From Candidatus Peribacteria bacterium (GTDB lineage: Bacteria > Patescibacteriota > Gracilibacteria > Peribacterales > Peribacteraceae): DNA of 61,911 bases. The stretch covers positions 1 through 61,911 of the forward strand of contig CALRAD010000007.1 in assembly GCA_943350395.1 (NCBI GenBank). Reading direction: 5' to 3'. Below, piece by piece: positions 17,634-25,327 of the stretch. How positions within the stretch are numbered: the stretch's first letter is position 1; each line of letters starts with the position of its first letter. The position numbers and the translations under genes were made by a program. The notes below the pieces were generated by a model. It ran no database searches, was not told the DNA's origin, and saw only the letters and a program-made list of their open reading frames with translations.

Positions 17634-17759
17634 ATGAACTCTACCTTTCGTATCTCCAAAGGCATCTCTGTAAGGCTTTTAGTCGCTCATATGGCACTCA
17701 TCGCCCTTGTCACAGTTGCCATGGTTGCTAGTCTCCCGATCAATAATCTGAGAGGCTAA
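17634..17759 (+). CDS. Small membrane peptide (41 aa)
   Basis: ATG 17634 to TAA at 17757-17759. A short basic head is followed by one hydrophobic helix (LLVAHMALIALVTVAMVA). The leader CTCCCCCAAAAATT resembles those of other genes here, and TACAAT lies about 18 nt upstream of that. It is convergent with the 17764 gene, with 4 nt between stop codons. Coding status is plausible only. Confidence 0.4.
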   Translation: MNSTFRISKGISVRLLVAHMALIALVTVAMVASLPINNLRG

Positions 17760-17763
17760 GCTC

Positions 17764-18099
17764 TCAGACTGACTTCTTCGAGCTCTGAGTATTTTGGTAT
17801 TTCTTCGCCCTGTCCTGTATTGCCTTCAGCTTCTTCAGAATGTCTTCGTATTGTTTCTTTCTCTTCTCTCCATCGCGAATCTGCTCTTTGGTAAGAACGC
17901 GCTTGAATGCAGAAGAAGCATTTTGCTTCTGTGCAGTCTGCAAACTCGAGGAAGACTGCGCACTCCCTCTGCGTTCCGGAAAACGGAAAACTGGTCTCGA
18001 GGAAGACAGTGAACGAGAACGGGAGAATGATGAGGCGGAAGAAGAAAGTGCAACGACGACAAGCAGGCTGCTCACAATGATCGTGACTTTGTTTTTCAT
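17764..18099 (-). CDS. Small secreted Ser-rich/helical protein
   Basis: 111 aa. N-terminal hydrophobic helix (about 3-22, VTIIVSSLLVVVALSSSA), a Ser/Arg-rich segment, then a charged helix (TKEQIRDGEKRKKQYEDILK). Exported or membrane-anchored, function unknown. The extended -10 TGCTAGAAT ends 6 nt before ATG 18099. A mirror-image TGCTAGAAT drives the divergent lemA. Confidence 0.65.
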   Translation of the reverse strand: MKNKVTIIVSSLLVVVALSSSASSFSRSRSLSSSRPVFRFPERRGSAQSSSSLQTAQKQNASSAFKRVLTKEQIRDGEKRKKQYEDILKKLKAIQDRAKKYQNTQSSKKSV

Positions 18100-18105
18100 G
18101 AATGA

Positions 18106-18114
18106 ATTCTAGCA
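18106..18114 (-). promoter_or_regulatory. Extended -10 of the 111-aa gene
   Basis: TGCTAGAAT on the minus strand, 6 nt before ATG 18099. Confidence 0.6.
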
Positions 18115-18128
18115 TGTGACTGATTTTC

Positions 18129-18137
18129 TGCTAGAAT
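18129..18137 (+). promoter_or_regulatory. Extended -10 of lemA
   Basis: TGCTAGAAT, identical to the divergent neighbour's box; ATG 18166 follows after 28 nt with a pyrimidine-rich leader. Confidence 0.55.
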
Positions 18138-18165
18138 TCAGAAGATCTCTTTTCCACTCACGTCT

Positions 18166-18741
18166 ATGCGAAAAATTCCCATGTCATGGTTCCTGATTGG
18201 TGGCGCAGCCATCCTTATTCTCTGGCTTGTCTCGAGCTACAACGGACTCGTATCATCGAAAGGGCTCGTCGAGCAGGAATGGGCGCAGGTGGAAACGCAG
18301 TATCAAAGGCGTATCGATCTCATTCCGAATCTTGTTTCAACGGTGAAAGGAGCCGCAAGTTTTGAACAGGAAACATTCAAAGCAGTCACCGAGGCCAGAA
18401 GTGCTTGGGCACAGAGTAAGTCGATTGCAGACAGAACAGGGCAAATACAGGCTGCAGGCCAGCTCGATTCGGCACTCTCGCGCTTACTGGTCACAGTCGA
18501 AGCGTATCCTCAGTTACAGGCTACGCAAGCATTCCGCGATCTGATGACGCAGCTCGAGGGAACCGAAAATAGAGTTGCGACTGCCCGCAAGGACTATAAC
18601 GAAGCAGTCGTTGCCTACAATGTACGTACGCGACGCTTCCCGGGACTTCTCGCGGCGAAACTTTTTGGTTTTGAGCCCGAGACTACATTCGACGCTGCAC
18701 CGGGTGCTGAAAACGCACCTGCAGTCGACTTTACAAAGTAG
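18166..18741 (+). CDS. lemA: LemA family protein
   Basis: 191 aa. One N-terminal membrane helix (about 7-24, WFLIGGAAILILWLVSSY), then the LemA helical bundle: SKGLVEQEWAQVETQYQRR, DLIPNLVSTVKGAASFEQE, AYPQLQATQAFRDLMTQLE, ENRVATARKDYNEAVVAYN, FPGLLAAKLFGFE. LemA proteins usually neighbour TPM-domain proteins and are thought to act at the membrane; the biochemical role is unsettled. The TPM-domain gene follows 11 bp downstream. Confidence 0.93.
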   Translation: MRKIPMSWFLIGGAAILILWLVSSYNGLVSSKGLVEQEWAQVETQYQRRIDLIPNLVSTVKGAASFEQETFKAVTEARSAWAQSKSIADRTGQIQAAGQLDSALSRLLVTVEAYPQLQATQAFRDLMTQLEGTENRVATARKDYNEAVVAYNVRTRRFPGLLAAKLFGFEPETTFDAAPGAENAPAVDFTK

Positions 18742-18752
18742 CCCTGCCTCCG

Positions 18753-19640
18753 ATGACTCATAGTTTTACGCGCACAGGCAAGAGCGCTCTGGTTATTTTA
18801 CTGTTTGTTGGCATATTTTTTGTGCAATCATTTCGCGCGGTTGCTGCCTTTGTGTTGCCCGCAAATGACGGCTATGTGACAGACACGGCTGGTATCTTAA
18901 CTCCTGCACAAAAATCAGCGATCGACGACGAGCTTCTGAGCTACAAAAATCAAACCTCAAATGAAATTGCCATCGTGATTCTCCCGAATCTCGACGGTGG
19001 AACAATCGAAGACATTGGACTCCAGATAGGCAGGAAGTGGGGAATAGGATCGGAGGGAAAGGACAACGGTATTCTGATGCTGATCGACTACGAGGGACGC
19101 GAAGTGAGATTCGACGTCGGATATGGACTTGAAGGTGCCGTACCGGACATAGTCGCAAAGGGCATCATCGATAAAGACATCGTTCCAAATTTTCGGAACG
19201 GCGAGTACGCAGCAGGCATTGCTGCCGCCATCGAGTCACTCAAAGGACACATCGCAGGAGAATTCACGGCGGATCGCTACGAGGCAACTCAGGACACTCC
19301 GGTGCCCGGAATTGTATTTCTTTTCGCATTGCTCTTTCTTCAGTGGGTTGTTTCTGTCCTCGGGCGAACGAAATCATGGTGGCTCGGTGGAGTGTTCGGA
19401 GGAGTCGGTGGCATGGTTGGAGCACTGCTTCTCGGCTGGTGGTTGCTGATTCCGATTCTGATTCCACTGGGACTGATTCTCGATTTTATTGTTTCTAAAA
19501 ATTTTCATTCACGCGGAAAGACTCGCTGGTGGGCTGGGGGTGGTTGGGGTCCAGGAGGAGGCTTTGGCGGCGGGAGCGGTGGATTCGGGGGATTTGGAGG
19601 TGGAGGGTTCGGCGGAGGGGGAGCCTCGGGGCGTTGGTGA
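18753..19640 (+). CDS. TPM-domain membrane protein (YgcG-like)
   Basis: 295 aa. Signal/anchor helix (about 12-30), then a TPM_phosphatase domain (PANDGYVTDTAGILTPAQKS; GNEIAIV-type segment TSNEIAIVILPNLDGG; KWGIGSEGKDNGILMLIDY; RFDVGYGLEGAVPD). Two hydrophobic segments at about 190-250 and a Gly-rich tail ending GGGGASGRW complete the usual architecture. The LemA/TPM pairing is common in bacteria. The leader carries TGCCTCCG before ATG. Confidence 0.9.
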   Translation: MTHSFTRTGKSALVILLFVGIFFVQSFRAVAAFVLPANDGYVTDTAGILTPAQKSAIDDELLSYKNQTSNEIAIVILPNLDGGTIEDIGLQIGRKWGIGSEGKDNGILMLIDYEGREVRFDVGYGLEGAVPDIVAKGIIDKDIVPNFRNGEYAAGIAAAIESLKGHIAGEFTADRYEATQDTPVPGIVFLFALLFLQWVVSVLGRTKSWWLGGVFGGVGGMVGALLLGWWLLIPILIPLGLILDFIVSKNFHSRGKTRWWAGGGWGPGGGFGGGSGGFGGFGGGGFGGGGASGRW

Positions 19641-19646
19641 TACAAT
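19638..19646 (+). promoter_or_regulatory. Extended -10 inside the end of the TPM gene
   Basis: TGATACAAT, 6 nt before ATG 19653. It overlaps the TGA stop of the TPM gene, so the next gene has its own promoter. Confidence 0.6.
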
Positions 19647-19652
19647 AAAGGT

Positions 19653-20600
19653 ATGAATGTTTTCTCCCCAATCCTTGTCGCCTTTATGTTGCTTGATTTT
19701 ATGCAACAGCCCCTTCCGCAAGCAGCACTGCTGGAACCCGGAAGCCACCATGCAGTCAGCGGCACCGGGCAATTGACGATCGCAGTGGAAGGAGAGCAAC
19801 AATTCGGTTCAGTTGCTCGAGGAGCAACCCGCGTTCCTTTTTTGACACTGAACATGTCCGCCTCTTGTGACGCAGACATCACAGTGCAGTCTTTGGAATT
19901 GAAGCATACCGGTCTCGGAAGTACTGACGACATTGCTTCGGTGTATGCGGTTGACGGCTACACACGAGTGACGAGAACCGCCCAATTTGACCGAAGAAAC
20001 AAAACAGCAACACTTCGATTTCGCTCGTATGTGATTCCGAAATGCAGCGCAAGTTCTCTTGCGATTTTTGCAGACATGAGTCCTGATGCGACTGTCGCAT
20101 CCGAGCATGCGATGAGTCTTTCGGGTCTTTCTGGCATTCTGTCGACGGCGAAGGAAACCGTGTTGTCGTCGAGCGTGGACAACGGCACAGTTGTTGCACT
20201 ACCGGTGACTGCAGGGAAACTTACCGCACGTCTGCTGCCGATTTCCGGTCCCATTCGATACGGCAGGATCGAAACAGTAGCGAGACTGCAGCTCACAGCG
20301 GATGTCAGGAGCGCACAAATTTTGAAGCGAATCACCTTCACCAATGACGGACGTGCTCGCGACATGGATTTGCAATGGTTTTCGCTGCAGAAGCTTTCCG
20401 GCGTTTCCCTTACGAGGCTTGCTCCCAGAATGCGTGGGTACACGATTACACTCGATTTCAGCCCGACGTTCATCATTCATGCAGGACAGACGATCGTATT
20501 GAATCTGAAAGCAGAAGTTCGTGGTTCGCAGAGTAAGACCGTTAGCTTCATTATAGAAGAACCGTCCGACATCCTCGCTTCTCCGTATCGAGAGAGATGA
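19653..20600 (+). CDS. Exported protein with tandem beta domains
   Basis: 315 aa, no named family. The N-terminus is hydrophobic (VFSPILVAFMLLDFM), likely a signal or anchor. Two similar beta-sandwich-like domains follow: one from about 40 (FGSVARGATRVPFLTLNMSA; LELKHTGLGSTDDIASVYAV) and one from about 195 (ILKRITFTNDGRARDMDLQW; HAGQTIVLNLKAEVRGSQ). Domains of this look occur in CPR surface proteins. The stop overlaps the next start by 4 nt (ATGA). Confidence 0.72.
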   Translation: MNVFSPILVAFMLLDFMQQPLPQAALLEPGSHHAVSGTGQLTIAVEGEQQFGSVARGATRVPFLTLNMSASCDADITVQSLELKHTGLGSTDDIASVYAVDGYTRVTRTAQFDRRNKTATLRFRSYVIPKCSASSLAIFADMSPDATVASEHAMSLSGLSGILSTAKETVLSSSVDNGTVVALPVTAGKLTARLLPISGPIRYGRIETVARLQLTADVRSAQILKRITFTNDGRARDMDLQWFSLQKLSGVSLTRLAPRMRGYTITLDFSPTFIIHAGQTIVLNLKAEVRGSQSKTVSFIIEEPSDILASPYRER

Positions 20601-21241
20601 AAATCATTCTGCCGTTTTTCTGCATTTTTTTACTGACTGCCTGCAGTCTGATTTCGCCTGTGGAAGTTTCAAAAGAAGAAGTCTTAAAACGCGCAATCAT
20701 ACGAAGTACCACGAGCGATGGTTTTTTAATGAATGGCACAGGAGCCGTTACTTTCAAGCAAGGTGCAGCTCATCGCACCGCCCGTTTTTCTTTTACTGGA
20801 TCCGTTTTGCCTCTCAGACATGCATACTCACTGACAATCGCTGTTCCGAAAAAAAGAATTGTTGTTGCTTCTCCGGGACTGGCGACTCCAGCAGTGCCAG
20901 ATCCTGTACTCATCGATGCATACTTTACCGCGATTCATGTTGATCATTCGACCCTCGTGAGACTTTCGAGAACTTCATTCGCATATGTACTGTCTGTTCG
21001 ACTGTTATCCGAGGCCGCCGCCGATGACCTCTCAATTTCTGGCAAACTGCGCATTGATGCAAAAACATTTGCACTTCTCCATGCAGACTGGAAGTTAATT
21101 AATGTTCTTCCGGAATCAGATTCGTCAGAATTATTGTTCTCAGCATCACTGAGTGAAGCCTTTGTCGGAAGTATTGCACAGACATCAACGGGAACTGTCG
21201 TTCTGTCAGAAGCTATCTTCGACATGATTTTGGCGGAGTAG
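20597..21241 (+). CDS. Putative lipoprotein
   Basis: 214 aa. Signal and lipobox ILPFFCIFLLTAC. The mature domain is beta-rich (FLMNGTGAVTFKQGAAHRTA; LSISGKLRIDAKTFALLHAD), somewhat like outer-surface lipoproteins, but I cannot assign a family. Translation is coupled to the preceding gene through the ATGA overlap, so the two products probably act together at the membrane. Confidence 0.75.
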   Translation: MKIILPFFCIFLLTACSLISPVEVSKEEVLKRAIIRSTTSDGFLMNGTGAVTFKQGAAHRTARFSFTGSVLPLRHAYSLTIAVPKKRIVVASPGLATPAVPDPVLIDAYFTAIHVDHSTLVRLSRTSFAYVLSVRLLSEAAADDLSISGKLRIDAKTFALLHADWKLINVLPESDSSELLFSASLSEAFVGSIAQTSTGTVVLSEAIFDMILAE

Positions 21242-21284
21242 CCACTTCCGCCCGCATCGCATTCCGTGGATACTGCAAGAAGCA

Positions 21285-23354
21285 ATGATTCAGGATCAGA
21301 AATCTCAGGCGCCGCTCGACGGCATTGCTCTGCCCCAATCATCGCAGGATTCGAATGTGAAAACGGATACGATGGCAACCAAGACGGATTTTTCTCCAGA
21401 TCCAGGGAAGAGAATCCATGTTCTTGCCGGCATTGCTTGGATCAGCCTGATTGTCATCGCTCTTGTCTATATTGGATTTGCGTTGTACCTGTATTCTCAT
21501 TTTCCAACACAGGATGGAAGTGATGCGGATCTGAAGAAGATCGGCGCTGTCACGCTGCTTATTGGAATGGTCATCAGTTCGTTATTCGGACTCATTGGTT
21601 GCATGAGAATTGCTTTGGTAAAAAAGAAAAACGCACGCATCAAGATCGCAGCACTGCTTCGATTGCTGGCAGGAATAACTCCTGTCATTGCCGTGAGCGT
21701 ACTGACGCTCTTCGCAATGAAAAAGGAGCCGACATTCTCATTGCAGGTCTTGCCTTCCGCATCTGGCGAACAGCTGGTCGCTCCGGTCTCTGTGACGTTC
21801 GGCATGCAAGATACTCTCGCCATTTTTCAGAAACTTGGGTTCGTTCCGCTCAAGTATCAATGGGATTTCACAGGAGACGGAATTTTCGATCAGGAGACAT
21901 TCGATCCTCAGGCAACATTCATCGCATCCAGATCAGGTATCTATCAAGTCACTGCAAACGTGACGATGACGAATGGAATTTCCAAGCAAGTTTCTCTTCG
22001 ACTTCTTGTTCCGAGAGAAAGCTTTTCTCTCGAGCCCGTCGATCCGATCGTCGATGAGCCCGCTTCCTTCTCCGTTGAGCATCTTCTCGACAGAGTGAGC
22101 CAGGGAGCTCCGACCTTGCTGAAGGCGAAGTGGGATTTTGACGGAGACGGCGTGATCGATACCGAAACGTCCAATACTTCATCTTCGTACACGTATCGAC
22201 GACTCGGACCAGTGAGTGTGAACGTCACGATCATTTTTTCAAATCAGACACAGACCTCCTATCAGCGGAGAATCGAAGTCGTGAAGCCACCCGAGCAGCC
22301 CTTTCCGATTACGCTCGACACGGAGCCTGCGACTCTTTTGGGCACGCCTCCATTTGGGGCTGTATTCACGTTGAAAACGAAGGAACCGATTGCAAATGCA
22401 TCGTGGGATTTCGGAGATGGCAAAACAGGCGAGGGACTTCGCATCGCTCACGTCTACTCAATCGTCGGATCATTCACGGTGAACGCAACGATTCGCTCGC
22501 AAAGCGGAGCGACCGCGAGGCTTTCCAAAGTCATTCGAATAACGAACCCTTTATCGCTACCCGATTTAAGCTTTCAAGGCAGCCCTGACGTGATAGGCAA
22601 CGCCATTCAGGGGGAAGTGCCTTTGGTTGTGGACATCACCCCGATTACATCACAGCCACTCATTTCCTTTGCGTGGGATGCGCAAAATGCCTCAGAGGTA
22701 CTTGCAACAGACAAGAGCTTTCATGCGGTGTACCGTGACACAGGACGATATTTTCTGGATTTGATCGCCGTTGATCCCGACCAGAATGTTTTCAGGAAGC
22801 GGATCATCATCAATGCAAAGTCACCCGAGTCGGTCGTTCGTTTTACGATGGATCCTGCAACCCCGACTGCTCCTGCGACTGTGACGTTCGATGCATCTGA
22901 TACTTTCGTCGCCGCAGGCGAAGAAATTACCGGATTCGTTTGGGAATACGGAGACGGAAAAACGGAGAATGAAAGTAAATTTTCCGGTTCGCGGATCACA
23001 CATCTCTATGACGAGCCCGGCACCTATGTCATTGGAGTGACGATTCAGACGACATCAGGCAAAACGTACTCGAGCAAGCAGACACTCTTGGTGAAGGCTC
23101 CCATCATCGATGCATGCTTCATGCCGAGCAGAACGAGCGGGAAGGCACCACTCGGCGTCTTCTTCGACTCTTCATGCTCAGCCGGAGAATTTGAATCCAT
23201 GCTTTGGGATTTCGGTGACGGAGCGCAGAGCGACCAGAAAAGTCCCACACATGTGTTCATCGCAGAAGGAAAGTATCAAGTGATGTTGAGTGCGACAACG
23301 AAGGACGGACGCAAGAGCCAAAAAACTTCTACCATTACCGTCACCACTGAATGA
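21285..23354 (+). CDS. PKD-repeat membrane protein
   Basis: 689 aa. A polar N-terminus is followed by three hydrophobic helices (about 40-60, 80-105, 120-145), then six PKD-type beta domains with the signature W-D-F-x-G-D-G (YQWDFTGDGIFDQETF, AKWDFDGDGVIDTETS, ASWDFGDGKTGEG, a degenerate FAWDAQNASEV, FVWEYGDGKTENE, MLWDFGDGAQSDQ) running to the C-terminus. Such repeats are extracellular spacers or binding modules. The stop overlaps the start of a 32-residue membrane peptide. Confidence 0.88.
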   Translation: MIQDQKSQAPLDGIALPQSSQDSNVKTDTMATKTDFSPDPGKRIHVLAGIAWISLIVIALVYIGFALYLYSHFPTQDGSDADLKKIGAVTLLIGMVISSLFGLIGCMRIALVKKKNARIKIAALLRLLAGITPVIAVSVLTLFAMKKEPTFSLQVLPSASGEQLVAPVSVTFGMQDTLAIFQKLGFVPLKYQWDFTGDGIFDQETFDPQATFIASRSGIYQVTANVTMTNGISKQVSLRLLVPRESFSLEPVDPIVDEPASFSVEHLLDRVSQGAPTLLKAKWDFDGDGVIDTETSNTSSSYTYRRLGPVSVNVTIIFSNQTQTSYQRRIEVVKPPEQPFPITLDTEPATLLGTPPFGAVFTLKTKEPIANASWDFGDGKTGEGLRIAHVYSIVGSFTVNATIRSQSGATARLSKVIRITNPLSLPDLSFQGSPDVIGNAIQGEVPLVVDITPITSQPLISFAWDAQNASEVLATDKSFHAVYRDTGRYFLDLIAVDPDQNVFRKRIIINAKSPESVVRFTMDPATPTAPATVTFDASDTFVAAGEEITGFVWEYGDGKTENESKFSGSRITHLYDEPGTYVIGVTIQTTSGKTYSSKQTLLVKAPIIDACFMPSRTSGKAPLGVFFDSSCSAGEFESMLWDFGDGAQSDQKSPTHVFIAEGKYQVMLSATTKDGRKSQKTSTITVTTE

Positions 23355-23449
23355 AATCATCCACTGTAGTACGAGGCGTAGCGATCGCAGGTGTCCTTGC
23401 GATCATTCTCGGTGCGCTGTTCCCGGCGCTCAGTGCTTTCAACTATTAG
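23351..23449 (+). CDS. 32-residue membrane microprotein
   Basis: ATG 23351 overlaps the PKD gene stop (ATGA), ending at TAG 23447-23449. The peptide is a basic head (MKSSTVVRGVA) plus one clean hydrophobic helix (IAGVLAIILGALFPALSAF). The coupling to the upstream stop and the membrane-like composition argue that it is real. It overlaps the tsaD 3' end (convergent) by 11 nt. Function unknown; a partner of the PKD protein is one possibility. Confidence 0.6.
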   Translation: MKSSTVVRGVAIAGVLAIILGALFPALSAFNY

Positions 23450-24500
23450 TCATACTGAGAGAAAACGTCGCACTGGTTTTAAATGAAGCATTCAGCGCTT
23501 CGGGATTGTTCGATAGATAAAAGTACCCTGCAGCCGCAATCATGGCGCCATTGTCAGTGCAGTAGACAAGTTTACTCGGCCATCGAGCAGTGATTCCGTG
23601 ACGCTGAGCAAGTTCTGCAGCCATCATGCGCAATTTGGAATTTGCCGAGACACCGCCAACGATGTGTATTTCTGTGCACTCCGGAAAATTTTGCACAGCA
23701 TTCTCAAGTGATGAAACGAGATGCCTGCAAATTGCGAGCTGATAGCTTGCTGCAATGGATTGCCGAACCGAAAGGTTTCCGATTCGATCTCCCAGATCCC
23801 GAAGCATATACTTGAGAGAGGTCTTGAGACCCGAAAAGCTGAAATCCATACCGTGCTGCTCTTGAAGAGGCAACGGGAATTGATACGCCTTCTCGTCACC
23901 GAGCTCTGCAAGAGCTGCAAGCGCAGGCCCACCGGGATACGGAAGTCCGAGCATGACTGCTCCCTTGTCGAATGCTTCTCCTGCTGCATCATCTCGAGTA
24001 GACCCTAGAAGCGTTCCCGTCGTATGAGATGTTCTCATCCATAGGTCGCTGTGACCGCCTGACACTGAAAGTGTCAGAATCGGAAAGGTCGCCCCTGCCC
24101 CTGACCCATCCTTCAAAGGGGAAGGGGAATTGTCCACAAGCCACGTAGAACTGAGGTGACCGAGCGTGTGGTGAACCGGAATCAACAGCTTGTTCCAGAG
24201 AACGCTGAGTGCCCTCGCTGTCGTCGTGCCAACAAGCAGCGAGCCAAGAAGTCCGGGACCCACTGTGACTGCAATGGCGTCAATTGCTGCAACATCGCAT
24301 TGTGCATCCGACAATGCTTTTTCAATGACAGGCAACATCACCTCCAATTGTTTTCTTGCTGCATCCTCGGGGATGACACCACCACGGTATTCGAAATCCC
24401 GCTTTGAACTCGCAATCACGCAGCTTAAAACGTTTCGACCGTTTTCGACAACGGCTGCAGATGTTTCGTCGCACGATGTTTCGATACCGAGAATCAGCAT
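23439..24500 (-). CDS. tsaD: tRNA N6-threonylcarbamoyladenosine transferase TsaD
   Basis: Catalytic subunit for t6A37 formation on ANN-decoding tRNAs. 353 aa. Seen: GIETSCDETSAAVV (N-terminus), metal-binding HHTLGH, LSVSGGHSDLW, GEAFDKGA, and the late VGGVSANSKLR and YCTDNGAMIA. Start at ATG 24500 (a TTG 12 nt upstream is less likely). About 10 extra residues (SPSPLKDGSGAGATFP) lie between the HxxxH motif and SGGH, coded by a GC-rich palindrome like the intergenic repeats. Divergent from lgt with overlapping promoters. Confidence 0.95.
   Translation of the reverse strand: MLILGIETSCDETSAAVVENGRNVLSCVIASSKRDFEYRGGVIPEDAARKQLEVMLPVIEKALSDAQCDVAAIDAIAVTVGPGLLGSLLVGTTTARALSVLWNKLLIPVHHTLGHLSSTWLVDNSPSPLKDGSGAGATFPILTLSVSGGHSDLWMRTSHTTGTLLGSTRDDAAGEAFDKGAVMLGLPYPGGPALAALAELGDEKAYQFPLPLQEQHGMDFSFSGLKTSLKYMLRDLGDRIGNLSVRQSIAASYQLAICRHLVSSLENAVQNFPECTEIHIVGGVSANSKLRMMAAELAQRHGITARWPSKLVYCTDNGAMIAAAGYFYLSNNPEALNASFKTSATFSLSMTNS
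24091..24130. repeat. GC-rich palindrome inside tsaD
   Basis: CCCCTTCCCC...GGGGCAGGGG (minus-strand reading) with an inner AAGGATGGG. It resembles the hairpin at 14686-14716 and is read in frame as extra TsaD residues. Confidence 0.6.
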
Positions 24501-24512
24501 ACAAGCAGACAA

Positions 24513-24525
24513 GTTATACTATACT
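24513..24525. promoter_or_regulatory. Overlapping divergent lgt/tsaD promoters
   Basis: TATACTATACT on the plus strand gives lgt a -10 ending 7 nt before ATG 24533. The same bases read TATAGTATAAC on the minus strand and can serve tsaD, 12-17 nt before ATG 24500. Confidence 0.6.
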
Positions 24526-24532
24526 TGCCAGC

Positions 24533-25327
24533 ATGATCCAATTTCTTCCATCCCGCTCGGTTGCTCTCGCCCTTGGGCAATTTGAGATTCATTGGTACGG
24601 AATCATGTATATGATCGGATTTCTGATCGGACTATGGCTACTGCCAAAGCTCCTGCAATATCGAAAACTGACACTGAGTGAGCGTCAGAAGGAGTCCTTG
24701 TTTCTCTGCGTATTCCTCGGTGTTCTTTTTGGTGGCAGAATTGGGTATGTATTTTTTTACGGGGGCACGTTTTATCTCGAACACCCTGCGGAAATTTTTG
24801 CAGTCTGGCATGGTGGCATGTCTTCTCATGGAGGTTTCCTCGGAGTGTTTTTTGCTTTGTTGTATTTTGCTAAAAAAAATCACATCAAGTTTTTTGCTTT
24901 GCTCGACGTACTTGTTGTACCAATTGCGATTGGCCTTGCTCTCGGACGCCTCGGGAATTTGATCAATGCTGAATTATACGGAACAGTGACAAATCTACCC
25001 TGGGCAGTAAGCTTTCCGAATGTTGAAGGATTGCGACATCCTACACAGGTCTACGCAATGCTCAAGGATGTCTTCATTGCCGCGGTCTGTTTTTTGCACC
25101 TACGATCGTCTAAGGGCTCGACAAAGAGGGTGGGCGAGACGACAAGCGTATTCCTTGTTCTCTATTCGCTTCTGCGGTTTATTGTTGAGTTCTTCAGAGA
25201 CCAACAACAGGAACCGATAGCAATGCTTGGGATACTTCTTAGTAGAGGCCAACTCCTGACAATCCCTCTCTTCATCCTTGGAGTATTATTCTACGTTCGC
25301 CGTCACAGAGCGGGCGTTTGGGGATAA
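24533..25327 (+). CDS. lgt: Prolipoprotein diacylglyceryl transferase Lgt
   Basis: Attaches diacylglycerol to the lipobox Cys of preprolipoproteins in the cytoplasmic membrane. 264 aa, about seven helices. Seen: HGGMSSHGGFLG and the Lgt signature GRLGNLINAELYG; FFRDQQ near the C-terminus. The window encodes several lipobox proteins that would be substrates (13571, 16705, 20597, 53153). The real start is ATG 24533, not the open frame extending back over tsaD. Confidence 0.95.
   Translation: MIQFLPSRSVALALGQFEIHWYGIMYMIGFLIGLWLLPKLLQYRKLTLSERQKESLFLCVFLGVLFGGRIGYVFFYGGTFYLEHPAEIFAVWHGGMSSHGGFLGVFFALLYFAKKNHIKFFALLDVLVVPIAIGLALGRLGNLINAELYGTVTNLPWAVSFPNVEGLRHPTQVYAMLKDVFIAAVCFLHLRSSKGSTKRVGETTSVFLVLYSLLRFIVEFFRDQQQEPIAMLGILLSRGQLLTIPLFILGVLFYVRRHRAGVWG

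Noticed and set aside
21944-22451. Minus-strand frames within the PKD gene
   Set aside because: They shadow the strongly supported PKD repeats and show no family features.
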